This document shows, one piece after another, positions 56,706 to 64,000 of a stretch of 64,000 bases of DNA; the stretch's first letter is position 1; each line of letters opens with the position of its first letter. Source of the stretch: JAPORY01 sp965215385. GTDB lineage: Bacteria > Pseudomonadota > Alphaproteobacteria > Rhodobacterales > Rhodobacteraceae. A program made the position numbers and the translations under genes. Location of the stretch: contig OZ244059.1 in NCBI GenBank assembly GCA_965215385.1, forward strand, positions 124,001-188,000, given 5' to 3'. Below the pieces are notes generated by a model that was not told where the DNA came from, ran no database searches, and saw only the letters and a program-made list of their open reading frames with translations.

Positions 56706-56739
56706 GACCGAGGGGGGGGGGGGGGGGTAAAACTCGGTC
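56706..56739. repeat. 16-base G/C homopolymer inside an inverted repeat, upstream of lipA
   Basis: G at 56712-56727 is flanked by GACCGAG (56706-56712) and CTCGGTC (56733-56739), a perfect 7-bp inverted repeat. The tract is the longest homopolymer in the window. It lies between lipA and the rhodanese gene, both on the minus strand, so in the lipA leader or promoter. Confidence 0.85.
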
Positions 56740-56751
56740 GGATGCAACCAT

Positions 56752-56777
56752 ACCCCATCAGAACTGTGAGATGGGGT
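56752..56777 (-). terminator. Hairpin after the rhodanese gene
   Basis: ACCCCATC and GATGGGGT form a perfect 8-bp stem with a 10-base loop, 25 bases beyond the rhodanese stop in its direction of transcription. No T-run follows, so it may be a weak terminator. Confidence 0.45.
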
Positions 56778-56801
56778 TGGTAGTTGAAAGTATGAAATAG
56801 T

Positions 56802-57359
56802 CTAACATTCGCCACCAAGAGCGGGGTCGGCGCAACTTGAGGCGAGCCTTTGCTGCCATTCGAGGCCCGCATTTAACCAGCCGTTGACGGTCCGTTGGCC
56901 TTTAGTCGGCCCGGACTTGGCGCGATCGCCCTCATATCCGTCCGTAACAGTATAGACATTGCGAAAACCTTTGGTCGCTAATAGATTGGCAGCGACCGCG
57001 CTACGATTGCCAGAGCGACAAATAAACACGATTGGATGATCAGGTCCGATCTGATGCTTTTGAATGAGAGCCAACATACCGGGGAGGAAGTGCTGGTTCA
57101 ATCTGGGTTTGTCGCTACTATTTGCCAACGTTAACGGAATGAACGCATCAATGCCGGCAGCAAGCCCCGTTTTATCGACTTCTTGCGGGGTTCGCACATC
57201 AATGAAGAGCACCGAAGGGGTCTCGTCGAGAAACTTCGCAGTTTCGGCGGCGGTCAAATAGAGACCGAGACCGGTTTGTTTTGAATTCGGCAAGGAACTG
57301 CTGTTCGCGGTTTGCGCAATAAATAGGCTGATGCAAAGGCTTAGAAGAATTTTCGGCAT
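56802..57359 (-). CDS. Periplasmic rhodanese-domain protein
   Basis: A 185-residue protein from the ATG at 57359, with signal peptide PKILLSLCISLFIAQTA. A rhodanese domain follows (about residues 30-160), with the active Cys in VFICRSGNRSAVAA and the conserved VLFIDVRTPQEV. The C-terminus has two Cys (SSCADPALGGEC), possibly a disulfide. Role: sulfur transfer or redox sensing in the periplasm. An upstream in-frame extension to 57386 lacks support. Confidence 0.85.
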   Translation of the reverse strand: MPKILLSLCISLFIAQTANSSSLPNSKQTGLGLYLTAAETAKFLDETPSVLFIDVRTPQEVDKTGLAAGIDAFIPLTLANSSDKPRLNQHFLPGMLALIQKHQIGPDHPIVFICRSGNRSAVAANLLATKGFRNVYTVTDGYEGDRAKSGPTKGQRTVNGWLNAGLEWQQRLASSCADPALGGEC

Positions 57360-57507
57360 GACATCCACGATCGCATTCGATACCAATCAATAAAGCACAG
57401 CGTTTTTCGGCAACGACTCTCGCCCGTCGGGTTACTGTGGCCAAGAGTTGCTGTTTAACCGTAATACTTTCTTGAGTGGCGTTTAGCAAGATAGTGGTTC
57501 AGCTCTC

Positions 57508-57957
57508 ATGACCTCTCATTCAGAATCGCGTTGGCTGCCTTATGAGGCAAAGCAGATGTATGATCTTGTTGCTAAAGTTGACGATTACCCAAACTTTCTG
57601 CCGTGGTGCGCAGCGGCGCGCATCCGGTCAATGGATAATCATGACGATCATACGATAATGTATGCAGATTTAGTGATTTCCTTTCGGGTATTTCGGGAGT
57701 CCTTTTCGAGCCGCGTTGTTCTGCATGAGCCAAAACTTGTAATTGATACGGAATATATTGATGGCCCATTTCGGCATTTGAAGTCGCAGTGGTCATTCGC
57801 CCCATCGGGCGACGGTTGCGAGGTGAACTTCTTTGTTGATTTCGAGTTTCGCAACGCCATTTTACGGCGTATTATTGGCGTGGTTTTTAACGAAGCTATG
57901 CAGAGAATTGTGAAGGCTTTTGAAAATCGGGCGGCGGCGTTATACGCCAACCGGTAG
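57508..57957 (+). CDS. RatA/Coq10-like START-domain protein
   Basis: A 149-residue protein of the polyketide-cyclase/START superfamily: YEAKQMYDLVAKVDDYPNFLPWC at the start (shown here in part as MYDLVAKVDDYPNFLPWC), and a final helix with FNEAMQRIVKAFENRA. Bacterial members are called RatA or ubiquinone-binding COQ10 homologues. In Alphaproteobacteria it usually follows lipA, and the rhodanese gene now separates them. The function in this organism is not proven. Confidence 0.9.
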   Translation: MTSHSESRWLPYEAKQMYDLVAKVDDYPNFLPWCAAARIRSMDNHDDHTIMYADLVISFRVFRESFSSRVVLHEPKLVIDTEYIDGPFRHLKSQWSFAPSGDGCEVNFFVDFEFRNAILRRIIGVVFNEAMQRIVKAFENRAAALYANR

Positions 57958-58097
57958 GAGTTGGGCGTCCGCCCATTCTTAGACGGTTAGCTCGGAACCA
58001 AAGATTTCCGTCTATCCTCGAAAGGCCGGTGCCGCTATCAGAACAACTTTCTTAGTATTGCTCAGTCGGTGCGTGAAATTCGTTAACATCATCTGTG

Positions 58098-58598
58098 CTA
58101 GCGGTGGCCATCGTCAACGCTCGGCCATCGACTTAGTCGGTTGAGCAGCATAACAAGAGCGTGATCGCAAGCAGCCTTTCGCACTTGATCTCTCCCAAGC
58201 GGTCCAAAGTCGATAGTTTCCGACACCGTTGACTGCTCAGACGCATCGGCGAGTCCAAAGCACACACGACCTTCTGGTTTGTGATCGCAGCCGCCGGGAC
58301 CAGCGACTCCCGTGATGGAAATGGCAATATGGGCGTTTGAATTCCGTCTTGCCCCTTCAGCCATTTCGCGTGCTACCGCTTCTGAAACGGCCCCGGCGCG
58401 TTTTAGGGTCACCCTTGAAACGCCGAGCAATTGAACTTTGGCGGCATTAGAGTAGGTAATAAACCCCCGATCAAACACATCCGACGCACCGGCGACAGCG
58501 GTTAATGCCGCGGATAGCATACCACCAGTACAACTTTCGGCGGTTGCAATTGCCAGTTGCAGCGTTCTTGCCTTTTCTAGAATTTCAAGGGCACGCAT
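58098..58598 (-). CDS. pncC: CinA C-terminal family nicotinamide-nucleotide amidase PncC
   Basis: Deamidates nicotinamide mononucleotide to recycle NAD. The 166-residue protein is the stand-alone CinA C-terminal domain: LAIATAESCTGGMLSAALTAV with the catalytic Ser, FDRGFITYSNAAKVQLLGV, and ISITGVAGPGGCDHKPEGRV. Alphaproteobacteria usually have this short form near lipA or ispDF. Confidence 0.93.
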   Translation of the reverse strand: MRALEILEKARTLQLAIATAESCTGGMLSAALTAVAGASDVFDRGFITYSNAAKVQLLGVSRVTLKRAGAVSEAVAREMAEGARRNSNAHIAISITGVAGPGGCDHKPEGRVCFGLADASEQSTVSETIDFGPLGRDQVRKAACDHALVMLLNRLSRWPSVDDGHR

Positions 58599-59076
58599 TG
58601 ATTTCCGTTTGTGGTTAGAAAGTTATGCTGGTTGATGGGTTTGCGACCTTGCCTATGGATTATCGATTCAGATTTCCTGACATCGACACATTTTCGCCAT
58701 CTCAAAATGACGCTGATTTTCGAATTGGTAGGAATGATTTGGGGATTTCGTGCCGCAGATTGATTGAAATTCCATCGAACTCATCCTTTGCTTAGCGTCA
58801 AGCAAAAAGTTTATTTACGAAAGGGATTGCACCAGAGAAAAATGCGGTTTGTCTCGAATCTTTATATGGTTAGGGCAAATTATCCGGAGCCTGATGTCAG
58901 GATCTCTGAGATTGTTCACTGATAAATTGGTAGCCCATGAAGGAAAGTCGTTATCGCCCAACTTAGTAGTCGGTAGTGCACATCTGCTTGTACAAGCAAA
59001 AAAGTTGGGTCATCACTTGTCTTTTTGCCAAACCAGCCGAAGTTGCCAATGTTAGTTAAATTTTGAAGGGGATCTA
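58599..59076. other. Gene-poor stretch left of the truncated gene
   Basis: About 480 bases with no credible gene. Short frames here lack ribosome binding sites and protein-like composition. This is the start of a 4-kb accessory zone. Confidence 0.4.
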
Positions 59077-59262
59077 ATGAGCGAATATCAGTATTATGAG
59101 TTGCAAACGATCGGCCGATTGCTGACGGCGGACGAGAAATCAAAGTTGCAATCACTTTCATCGTGCGCAGAGGCGACGTCCACCAGTTTTACCAATGAAT
59201 ATATTTGTTGGTCGAAGCCCACCATTCGCCATCCGTTGCCGAACCAACGACTTGCGGTCTGA
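59077..59262 (+). pseudogene. Truncated 5' end of a conserved hypothetical gene
   Basis: The frame MSEYQYYELQTIGRLLTADE, ending in about TSTSFTNEY, resembles the N-terminus of a larger conserved hypothetical family I recall (MSEYQYYEF...). It follows a good ribosome binding site (GAAGGGGAT), but the similarity stops after about 43 residues and the frame ends at 59262. A deletion has probably removed the rest. Confidence 0.5.
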
Positions 59263-59451
59263 CTCAAGTCAAAAGCCGTATGCATTAACGTGCACGTACG
59301 GAATTGAGCGCGGGGATTGGGGAAACCCAGTTTCCTGCCGCGATTGCCGGCAAAACTTTCAAGCCGCTAACAGATGGGGACATCCGCGTATTGTATCAAG
59401 TACTACAGTCACTGCGTTCAGCTCCAGCAAGGTCCAAGCCGTATGTTCTAC

Positions 59452-60753
59452 TTAGGAGTCCCTCGTAGACTTTCCTGCTTGCAGAACTTTCGACGGGTCG
59501 ACTCCGCCCAAGCGCATAATATAAGTTGCGAGGGATGGAATCGGGCAGCGGAGAGTGCTGGTTATGCGTCCTGTCGCATCTTGCTCATTAAATTCCTGCA
59601 ACAGTCCCTGATGCATCATGTCATGGATATATTGTGTAACTCCGCGATCCTCAGGCAGCGAAAAAGCACGGAGAATCGGATCTTCCGATGCTTTCTGATC
59701 AAGGCGCAGAACCAGCGACTCAACCTCTGCGAGATTGTGGGGCTGCGCTGTGATATGATGTATGATTTGTGACAGTAATCCCTGTGTCTGCTGGAAAGTT
59801 TCGGATAAGCGCCATCGGTAAGCTTGTTCGCGCAAATTCCTTTCTCTCTCTAACACGACATTTGGATCGACGCGATCTAAATCTCCAGTGACCTCGGGTT
59901 GAATCAGTTCGTGTGCTAAGGCCCGCATGCCGTTGTGTAGGTGTTGTGGCCAGCACTCGGACCGGTCGGCGAGCATCCCTGCCCAATCGTGCGTCCTTTT
60001 GCTCTTTGTCACCTTAAACCGTATGAGCATTGCGTTGACTACAGCTCGCGCTTCCTCCATAGCCAAGGAACCAACAGAATGGACATAGGCACTTACAGGT
60101 CGACTGATTCCGTGTGACATTAGCACTCTCAGGGAGTTGCCAAGCCCAGCGTAGATTGGGATAATTGGCAGCGTATGATTCCCTTGATGAAGGAGATCCA
60201 TTACTTCTTTAGCGTCAGGCCCAATGTTTTGAATTTCATCGACGCAGAGGAGAATTGGTCGTGATGGCGAGAGATCATTGATAATTTGTTTAAGATTAAG
60301 AAACGAGGCTCTTGGCGGGTTTTGTACCTGTCCTTTGGTTAGGTTCCCACCGAAGACCGTGAGAAATGCGGTGCTAAGGGTGGCGTTGGCCTGAGCTGTG
60401 GTGCGAAAGACTTTATCCTTTTTGACTGCTTCGGCGATCTGGAGAACAACATCTTCTTCCCTGTTCAAGGATTTGCCCGAGACCACGCGAACAATAATCG
60501 GTTTGATGGCGCCAAAAGTACCTTGTTCGGCCTGTTTTGCGATTTCACCCAAGAGAGACGTTTTTCCCGCGCCTGGTGCGCCGTAAAATAGGCGGGTTTC
60601 TGATGTGGTGGGTTCACCAGTGCGCAGATTCTCTTGCGCATGCTGAACTGCAGTCCCAATATCCGTGATGAATTCTTCGCGTCCTTGGAAGAAGAGTGCT
60701 GCATCGCGATCTTTCGAAATTGCAAATTTAGCCAGTTCGTTGATATCTGCCAT
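59452..60753 (-). CDS. Orphan AAA-type ATPase, paralogue of the one between pyrH and frr
   Basis: The 433-residue protein has Walker A FYGAPGAGKTSLLGE near residue 60 and Walker B ILLCVDEIQNIGPD. IPIYAGLGNSLRVLMSHGIS is the sensor-like strand, followed by a helical/winged-helix C-terminus with CPIPSLATYIMRLGGVDPSK. Sequence and layout match the 8424-9665 ATPase, whose closing motif is CPIPSFQSYILRRGGID. Cassette B lies 74 bases upstream of its start, so the cassette has probably replaced or shifted its promoter region. Function unknown. Confidence 0.75.
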   Translation of the reverse strand: MADINELAKFAISKDRDAALFFQGREEFITDIGTAVQHAQENLRTGEPTTSETRLFYGAPGAGKTSLLGEIAKQAEQGTFGAIKPIIVRVVSGKSLNREEDVVLQIAEAVKKDKVFRTTAQANATLSTAFLTVFGGNLTKGQVQNPPRASFLNLKQIINDLSPSRPILLCVDEIQNIGPDAKEVMDLLHQGNHTLPIIPIYAGLGNSLRVLMSHGISRPVSAYVHSVGSLAMEEARAVVNAMLIRFKVTKSKRTHDWAGMLADRSECWPQHLHNGMRALAHELIQPEVTGDLDRVDPNVVLERERNLREQAYRWRLSETFQQTQGLLSQIIHHITAQPHNLAEVESLVLRLDQKASEDPILRAFSLPEDRGVTQYIHDMMHQGLLQEFNEQDATGRITSTLRCPIPSLATYIMRLGGVDPSKVLQAGKSTRDS

Positions 60754-60843
60754 GATCTGCGCCCTCTGTCGCCCATTACTTGAGTTTACGCCCGCTCCGA
60801 TTCCGAATCAACCGGTCCTAATCCTCGGTAGTGTCTCAGTTCG

Positions 60844-60913
60844 AAATTCACTCTTTACCTCCGACGGCAAAGACTGTAGAGTGGGAAAAGTTGCAAACTT
60901 GGAAGGATTCCCC
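60844..60913 (+). promoter_or_regulatory. Conserved leader of cassette B
   Basis: Aligns with the leader of cassette A (47465-47535) through AAATTCACTCTT, CCGACGGCA, GTAGAGTG and TTGGAAGGATTC before the ATG. It probably holds promoter and ribosome binding site. Confidence 0.65.
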
Positions 60914-61659
60914 ATGATTACGTTGACTACCCCCCCCCCAATGGCATTCGAGCATGGCGCGCCGCCGCATCGCTGATCGCCGCGCTGGCAACCCTGACGC
61001 TGAATTTGCCCACGCCCGCGACGGCGCAGGTGGATTACACACTCATTAGCGGCAAGACGGGAGGCATTGCCTGCCCATCGGGCGTGTCGGAAACTCAAAC
61101 GGCAAGACTTTCCGTCACACGACCGGAACCCGGCGCAACCGCGGTCACCCTGAACACAAATCAATTGCTTCTGTCTTGGCTCCGAACAGTCACATCAAGA
61201 CCGTTGAACACAAGTTCCGCCGTTTTCATTCGAATCTATGACGATAAGGGTAATAATATCAGAACTGAGAGTCTTGGAACTGCTACCGCCGACAGTCCCA
61301 TCGCGAGGCGAGCCACCACCATTACCAATCTGATGCCGGGAAAATCCTATTACGGAGCCCTTTGGGCAGGCGTGGGAGGCGGCGGCTCTACAAGTATAGC
61401 AAGATCCTGCTTCCAGATGGGTCCCAGTCTGAACTACGGTCAGCAGGGAGGCTTCAACCTTGGGACGGACCCGCTCGGGGCGACCGGCTGCTTTGCCATT
61501 GGTGGCGTGCGCCTGGGCGGTGGCACGGGGGCGGTCCAGGCCTGCCAGTGCGGAGCGCGGAACTCTTCCGGCCAGTGGGCGCGGACGGACAGCGCGGACG
61601 GCTACGAATACATCCTCCCCGCCGCACGCCGGACCGAGCTGGGCTGCACCACGAACTGA
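60914..61659 (+). CDS. Phase-variable secreted six-cysteine protein B (OFF, poly-C frame shift)
   Basis: ATG at 60914 after GGAAGG reads MITLTT and enters 10 C (60930-60939). At 10 C the frame runs out at a TGA near 60974. With 11 or 8 C it would read NGIRAWRAAASLIAALATLT and on to PTPATAQ, a signal peptide, then the secreted protein ending at 61659. The mature part (about 210 residues) has a fibronectin-III-like stretch (TNLMPGKSYYGALW) and six Cys in GGIACPS, ARSCFQMG, TGCFAI, QACQCGAR and LGCTTN, matching protein A in order and spacing. The C-terminal half is Gly-rich. No other start serves the signal-peptide frame. Confidence 0.82.
60930..60939 (+). repeat. Poly-C tract (10 C), slippage site of gene B
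   Basis: A homopolymer six codons after the start codon, in the same position as the 13-C tract of gene A. Confidence 0.9.
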
Positions 61660-61696
61660 CCGTTGCCCAGACGGACATCGAACAGACCTATGCGAG

Positions 61697-61720
61697 GGGC
61701 GGCCTGCGGGCCGCCCTTTT
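61697..61720 (+). terminator. Rho-independent terminator of gene B
   Basis: GGGCGGCC and GGCCGCCC form a perfect 8-bp stem with a TGCG loop, followed by TTTT, 37 bases after the gene B stop and inside the cassette. Confidence 0.85.
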
Positions 61721-61765
61721 CTGGTAAGTTTCGACGATTTAAAACGGAGACACTACCTAATCCTC

Positions 61766-62867
61766 AAGGCAACCCTATCACGATGACTGTGGTATTGTAT
61801 CGTAATAACTTGAGTGATAGGCAAATTGAAAACTGACCGTTGCCTTGAATTCTCAAGGATGGCTCGGGCAACACGCAGTGATTGTTCAATGGTTAAGTGC
61901 AAAACGCTTCGAAAAATGTAAACCGGCTTCTGGTTATCAAAAAATGGTATCGAAACTCGCAGTGTAACCGGGTGAATCGAGCAAACTCCGCTTGCTCCTG
62001 AATGCATTTTCGCTGTAAATCCCGAACATTGATGATTGATTATGAACCTATCTTCATAAGAAGGCGTAACCCAAACGGTAACTATCATTGCATCACGTCG
62101 GAGCGGCTAGAAATTCCTCGCATATTGGAAGATATTGCGAAGCAAATTAAGGCGATTTTTGCCGCTGAACTTGAAGTAGAAAGGACACTTTTGGGCTCGT
62201 GGACGCTATATTGCACGGACAAAGGTGGATTAAAGAGCGTTGGAAAAAACTTGGTCAGGATTCCAATATGCATAGAGCACTGTGCCGAGACTTAATATGG
62301 TTGCCGGACCTAGTGGTTGCCGAAAGTCATTGTTAACTCGTGCATCATCCTTCCGAAACATCGAAATTGTTAATTCTGGTGCAACTAGTCGTAACCTGGA
62401 CGCCACCAGCACTCAAACATTTGCACGAATGGCTCTGGATTGAAGACCTGCTGTGCTCAGATCCTGTCAAACCCATCTGATAGCGACCACGCTCAGTGGT
62501 AACGGTATCTTCAAGACAGGTTCAGGCTGCTCGGAATAAAGATTACCTGGTCTTACCGCGTTATGTTTCCTAACCATTCCAGAAGCGGCGATTGACCGGA
62601 TGAGAAACCGGATTAGCCTGTGCGGTCGTAAATTTCTGTATGAGGATGTTCGGCACCGATTTGCGAGAGCACATGCCAATTCCCTTACAGTGCTGATCCC
62701 GACCAACCGAATCGAATTATCAGAATTTTTCGGAATGGTCGCTGGTGGACGGATATTCCCGGCTGGAATCTGGCAGTCATACAACAACAAACCCATTCCT
62801 CTTTACGAAAGTTGCTTACCTGATCAACACAACTGAGGCGCAGAGTCCTTGATCAGAATAATTGGTT
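61766..62867. other. Gene-poor accessory stretch
   Basis: About 1.1 kb between cassette B and the peptidase gene. Open frames at 62002-62295 and 62600-62836 lack ribosome binding sites and family features. Either could be a remnant, and I do not call them genes. The promoter of the peptidase gene should lie near the right end. Confidence 0.4.
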
Positions 62868-64000
62868 ATGTCTTTACACTTCGAAATCTCCGAATTAGTT
62901 CGTCGCCGAAATAGGGTTATTGAAGCACTGAAGAATCAGGGTCTTGAAGGACTACTGATCTTTAAGCAAGAAAGCATGTACTACCTGACTGGCTATGACA
63001 CTTTTGGGTTCTGCTTCTTCCAATGCCTATATTTGGGGGTTGATGGTCGGTTCTTCCTTTTGACCCGAGCGCCGGATCTACGTCAGGCGCAACACACTTC
63101 GGATATTCAGGATATCAGGATTTGGGTGGATGGAGAATATGCCAATCCGTCCATGGAATTACGAAACGCATTGTCCGACTATGGGGCCTCCGGAAAGATC
63201 CTCGGATGTGAATTCAATGCCTATGGATTGTCGGCGGCATATGGCAAATGTTTGGAACAGACATTAAGCGGATTCTGCGAGCTTGAGGATGTGTCTTCTC
63301 TGGTTGGGGCGATCCGGGCAGTCAAAAGCGAGCCTGAAATTGTTTACGTTAGGCGTGCCGCGGAATTGGCCGATGATGCCATGACAGCGGCGATGGAGAC
63401 GGCTGGACCCGAGGTCTTTGAAGGAGACATCCTAGCCGCAATGCAGTCTGCGGTATTTCGAGGGGGCGGCGATTACCCGGGAAACGAATTCATTATTGGT
63501 TCTGGTGCGGGCAGTCGGCTATGCCGGTATTTTTCGGGCCGAAGAACGCTGAATCGGCATGACCAGCTAACGCTTGAATATGCGGGAGCGTATCGACGCT
63601 ATCATGCCTGCCTGATGCAAACCTTTATGATTGGGAAAGTGTCTGAAGAACATAAGCGCATGCACAGAGCCTGCTCTGAAGCAATGGAAGCCTGTCTAGT
63701 AGCAATACGACCGGGTGCGACAATGGGAACGGTGTTTGCAGAGCACGCTAGAGTTTTGGACAAGCATGGCTATCGAGAACATAGAATGAATGCCTGCGGA
63801 TATAGCCTCGGAGCTATGTTCAGTCCGATCTGGATGGACTATCCGATGTTCTACGCTGACAATCCCTATGTTATGCAAGTCAATAATGTGTTTTTTGTGC
63901 ACATTATCCTAATGAACAGTCGCTCAGGCAACGCAATGACACTCGGCCAGACGGTAAGAGTCGCTGATGACGGTATTGATAGGCTGAGTCGGCATTCGAC
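62868..64000 (+). CDS. M24-family Xaa-Pro peptidase/ectoine-hydrolase-like protein (3' end outside window)
   Basis: The frame runs from ATG 62868 to the window edge without a stop (377 codons seen). The N-terminal creatinase domain has LIFKQESMYYLTGYDTFGF. The C-terminal pita-bread domain begins near residue 150 with VGAIRAVKSEPEIVYVRRAA and includes GNEFIIGSGAGSRLCRYFSG. The segment LTLEYAGAYRRYHACLMQTF occupies the place where true aminopeptidases have the metal-binding Asp pair (D..DxTRTF). Its absence suggests a creatinase- or ectoine-hydrolase-type enzyme that acts without the dinuclear metal site. The substrate is unproven. Confidence 0.85.
   Translation, partial: MSLHFEISELVRRRNRVIEALKNQGLEGLLIFKQESMYYLTGYDTFGFCFFQCLYLGVDGRFFLLTRAPDLRQAQHTSDIQDIRIWVDGEYANPSMELRNALSDYGASGKILGCEFNAYGLSAAYGKCLEQTLSGFCELEDVSSLVGAIRAVKSEPEIVYVRRAAELADDAMTAAMETAGPEVFEGDILAAMQSAVFRGGGDYPGNEFIIGSGAGSRLCRYFSGRRTLNRHDQLTLEYAGAYRRYHACLMQTFMIGKVSEEHKRMHRACSEAMEACLVAIRPGATMGTVFAEHARVLDKHGYREHRMNACGYSLGAMFSPIWMDYPMFYADNPYVMQVNNVFFVHIILMNSRSGNAMTLGQTVRVADDGIDRLSRHS

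Larger units (their letters stand above)
60827..61757 (+). mobile_element. Cassette B: non-autonomous inverted-repeat element carrying a phase-variable secreted-protein gene
   Basis: This 931-bp unit starts GGTAGTGTCTCAGTTCGAAA and ends with the inverse (GACACTACC at 61749-61757; inner GATTTAAAACGGA). The 8-bp target duplication TAATCCTC is perfect (60819-60826 and 61758-61765). No transposase lies inside. It shares ends, leader and gene plan with cassette A, while the coding bodies differ strongly. The perfect duplication suggests that this insertion is the younger of the two. Confidence 0.9.

Noticed and set aside
62002..62295. Possible 97-residue gene in the gene-poor zone
   Set aside because: No ribosome binding site, no recognised motif, and unconvincing composition. 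A database search could revive it.
1..64000. CRISPR arrays, tRNA or rRNA genes, prophage modules
   Set aside because: No regularly spaced repeats, no cloverleaf-like sequence with T-loop, and no phage structural genes were seen on either strand.

Overview
The window is chromosomal DNA from an alphaproteobacterium of moderate GC content, whose genus I cannot name. The evidence is the envelope block frr-uppS-cdsA-dxr-rseP-bamA-skp-fabZ-lpxA-lpxI-lpxB (LpxI rather than LpxH), an SSB tail ending DDEIPF, lipA close to a RatA-type gene, and a non-pyrrolysine MttB/corrinoid methyltransferase set. A TMA/betaine-type methyl metabolism and large ABC uptake operons suggest a marine or host-associated heterotroph. 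I see no tRNA, rRNA, CRISPR or prophage.

Layout: 0.3-6.1 kb holds ssb, a lytic transglycosylase and an oligopeptide-type ABC transporter (fused DppDF ATPase plus two permeases). 6.4-24.5 kb holds miaA, pyrH and the envelope block. That block is interrupted twice: an orphan AAA ATPase sits between pyrH and frr, and a dead IS66 transposase plus a PD-(D/E)XK-like gene sit between skp and fabZ, where lpxD is normally found. 24.8-34.2 kb is one long sugar/polyol operon: binding protein, two permeases, a 62-residue membrane protein, two ATPases, a DhaK-DhaL kinase, a TIM-barrel isomerase and a Gfo/Idh oxidoreductase. 34.5-36.7 kb carries a decayed and an intact copy of an AAA/PD-(D/E)XK protein, then rnd, a lipoprotein and sufE. 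39.6-46.2 kb is a one-carbon set (DUF1638, corrinoid protein, homocysteine methyltransferase), partnered by an MttB-family gene at 53.8 kb. It is split by a 3.6-kb IS1595-type element that carries a complete MvaI/BcnI-type restriction-modification pair. 46-58.6 kb is mostly housekeeping (metA, a P-loop protein, two EamA exporters, guaA, lipA, a rhodanese, ratA, pncC). 58.6-62.9 kb is a gene-poor accessory zone, and the window ends inside an M24 peptidase/ectoine-hydrolase-like gene.

The most unusual content is a pair of 0.93-0.95 kb cassettes at 47449-48394 and 60827-61757. Each is bounded by inverted repeats starting GGTAGTGTC and by an 8-bp target duplication (perfect for the second, 6/8 for the first). 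Neither contains a transposase. Each carries one gene with a closely matching 5' leader, a ribosome binding site and a start codon, followed within a few codons by a poly-C tract (13 and 10 C) and, in a different frame, a signal peptide and a secreted protein with the same six-cysteine pattern. At the tract lengths given here both genes are out of frame (OFF). One added C, or two removed, would restore each. They look like mobile, non-autonomous carriers of phase-variable secreted proteins, a combination I do not recognise as described.
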